This document shows positions 62,271 through 64,000 of a stretch of 64,000 bases of DNA, piece by piece. A program made the position numbers and the translations under genes. The stretch is from Dromaius novaehollandiae (Eukaryota > Chordata > Aves > Casuariiformes > Dromaiidae), in NCBI RefSeq assembly GCF_036370855.1, contig NC_088098.1, forward strand, positions 137,350,721-137,414,720, in the 5' to 3' direction. Within the stretch, counting starts at the first letter, position 1. Each line of letters opens with the position of its first letter. The notes below the pieces were generated by a model that saw only the letters and a list, made by a program, of their open reading frames with translations, was not told the origin of the DNA and did no database searches.

Positions 62271-63847
62271 TTGTGTCAGGCTAAATTACTGACGTCACAA
62301 CGGTATCCCAGAACTGAATTCATTCTGAACTGTCTTGACTGTAGTCCAAGAGACAGTCAGGATTTAGCTTCTGGGCACTCAGATGACTTCCATAGTCAAA
62401 AACGGACTTGCAGCTAGAGCCTTCACTTTTCGATGGCAGACATGGTTGGAGCTGTGATGTTTATAGCCTTCAGGCTTGACAGCTGCCATGTGCTTCCGTT
62501 TGTCTCAAAGAGGACGGCTGGGAAGAGCACCCAAGTGATAGTCTGTATCCCAGACATCCATGAACACTCAACTTATTGTGCTGGTGCTTCCAGCCAGGAC
62601 ATACTGGCAATTAATTGAAAATCCTTCCTCTAGGTCATCAAGGCTTTTAAGGAGCTTTTACTCTTATTATATCAGAAACCACCTTCTTCCCTTGACTATG
62701 ACCTGCCAGGATAGCTGGGTTCCTCTTAGCCTCTGAACTTAATGATAACAAACATGAAGCTTGAGAGAAGGAGCAGTATTGCAGCCCTTCTTAGCTGTGC
62801 ACCTGCTCCTAGTGTCCCTTGTGTCAGAGACCAGCATGACCAGGGGTCTTTGTGGCTGCAGAACAAAACATAAGACATGATGTGGGCATCTGTTATCCTT
62901 CCTGCACTAGGTTTTTGAGGATGGTGCTTGTATATCCTGTCTCAGCCTAGTGTGAAATAGGGTAAGCTTGGTTTTTATGGTGTCTGGATTTTACCATTTA
63001 TCACCAAGATACAATGGAAAATTTTTTTCAGACATAGCTACAACACTGCGTAAACCATCCTCCTTGTGCTTGCATATACTACTTACTTCATTTATAAAAA
63101 GCCCTGTGGAGTTGGTAGCTTTGCGTATGAAGGTAATCAGAACGCCCTTATAACCAGTAGGCCAAAAATTACTCAGTGCGAATGTCTAATGCTGTTCCGC
63201 CTAGGCTGTATAGCTTCTTTACTATCACAGTTCATATAGTAACCCTAAACTTGCCTCTGTTCACATGCCCTTGAATTGGCTATTGTCTTGATCTCTCATA
63301 CATTAGCATGCAGACCTTTTCATTCCAGCTTTGTTTCACGTTTGAGAGTTCGCTCAGTGTCCTGCAACTCTCTTCATGAAGCTGTGTGTGGGCTTACCTG
63401 TAGCATATATGGTAGGAGTTTTCACTACGAAACACTGACCTTTCAAAATGTTAGTCCTGGCAGCTGTTTCCCTGCGGAGACATGGGGAAGCAGGCAGTGC
63501 TGCACTGCCAGCAAGGTTTACCACTGTCTTTTGTTTCCCTCATAGCTATGGTGACCCTTAATGTGAGACCAGGAATGTACAAACTGGAGATAATTTAAGG
63601 AAATGTGTAGCACTGCATACTGATTAATTCAGGTCATAATACTCGTAGGATAAGTACAGCAGCTTCCTGCCTCCCAAGTGGTTTCTGTGTTGCTGTTGTG
63701 AACCCCTTTGACTTATGCCGAGGAAAAAAAACGCATAGTAATTAAAATTAATCTGAACTGCTTTAGAGGAGCCTGATTTGAATTAGGGCATGATTATTAA
63801 CTGTATAAGTATTTTGCTTTGTTCATTCTTTCCTTTTCCTCCCCTTC

Positions 63848-63952
<105 letters not shown>

Positions 63953-64000
63953 GTAGCTCAGTAACATCCACTGGGTTAATATCTGTTTAGATGCTGGCTG

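Overview
The window is vertebrate nuclear DNA, most likely from a bird. The evidence is split coding exons with GT/AG borders, two CpG islands, very low coding density, microsatellites, and a sparse scatter of heavily decayed CR1 LINE pieces and MIR-like SINEs, with no young repeats seen. The species cannot be named from sequence alone. Two protein-coding genes are supported, both on the + strand.

Layout. 1-6270 is upstream intergenic DNA with old repeats (CR1 on the - strand near 2.8-3.0 kb, a reverse-transcriptase-derived CR1 piece at 5.44-6.11 kb). 6270-6850 is a CpG island, taken as the GEMIN8 promoter, with a YY1-type AAGATGGCG motif. GEMIN8 follows. A short exon at 12101-12137 ends exactly with the ATG, a main coding exon lies at 14784-15225, an 18.2-kb intron follows, and the terminal coding exon is 33453-33709. 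The joined reading frame gives 233 residues. Candidate polyadenylation signals lie at 34537 and 35512. About 35.5-51.3 kb is intergenic with no recognisable gene. 51340-52540 is a second, very GC-rich CpG island. Inside it, at 51928-51931, sits ATGG followed at once by GTAAGC, which is the layout of coding exon 1 in the PLP/DM20/M6 proteolipid family. With the known mammalian order (GEMIN8 followed in the same orientation by GPM6B), this is read as the first coding exon of GPM6B. The rest of the window (51932-64000) is then its first intron, and the later exons lie beyond the window.

The two genes do not form a functional pathway. GEMIN8 is a housekeeping SMN-complex subunit used in snRNP assembly, and GPM6B is a membrane proteolipid. 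They are neighbours by conserved synteny (human Xp22.2). I found no operon-like, defence, CRISPR or otherwise novel system. The observations most worth checking are the start codon isolated at an exon end in both genes, a MIR-like element apparently split by insertion of a second old repeat, and several unnamed old repeat families whose presence is argued from remembered consensus patterns.
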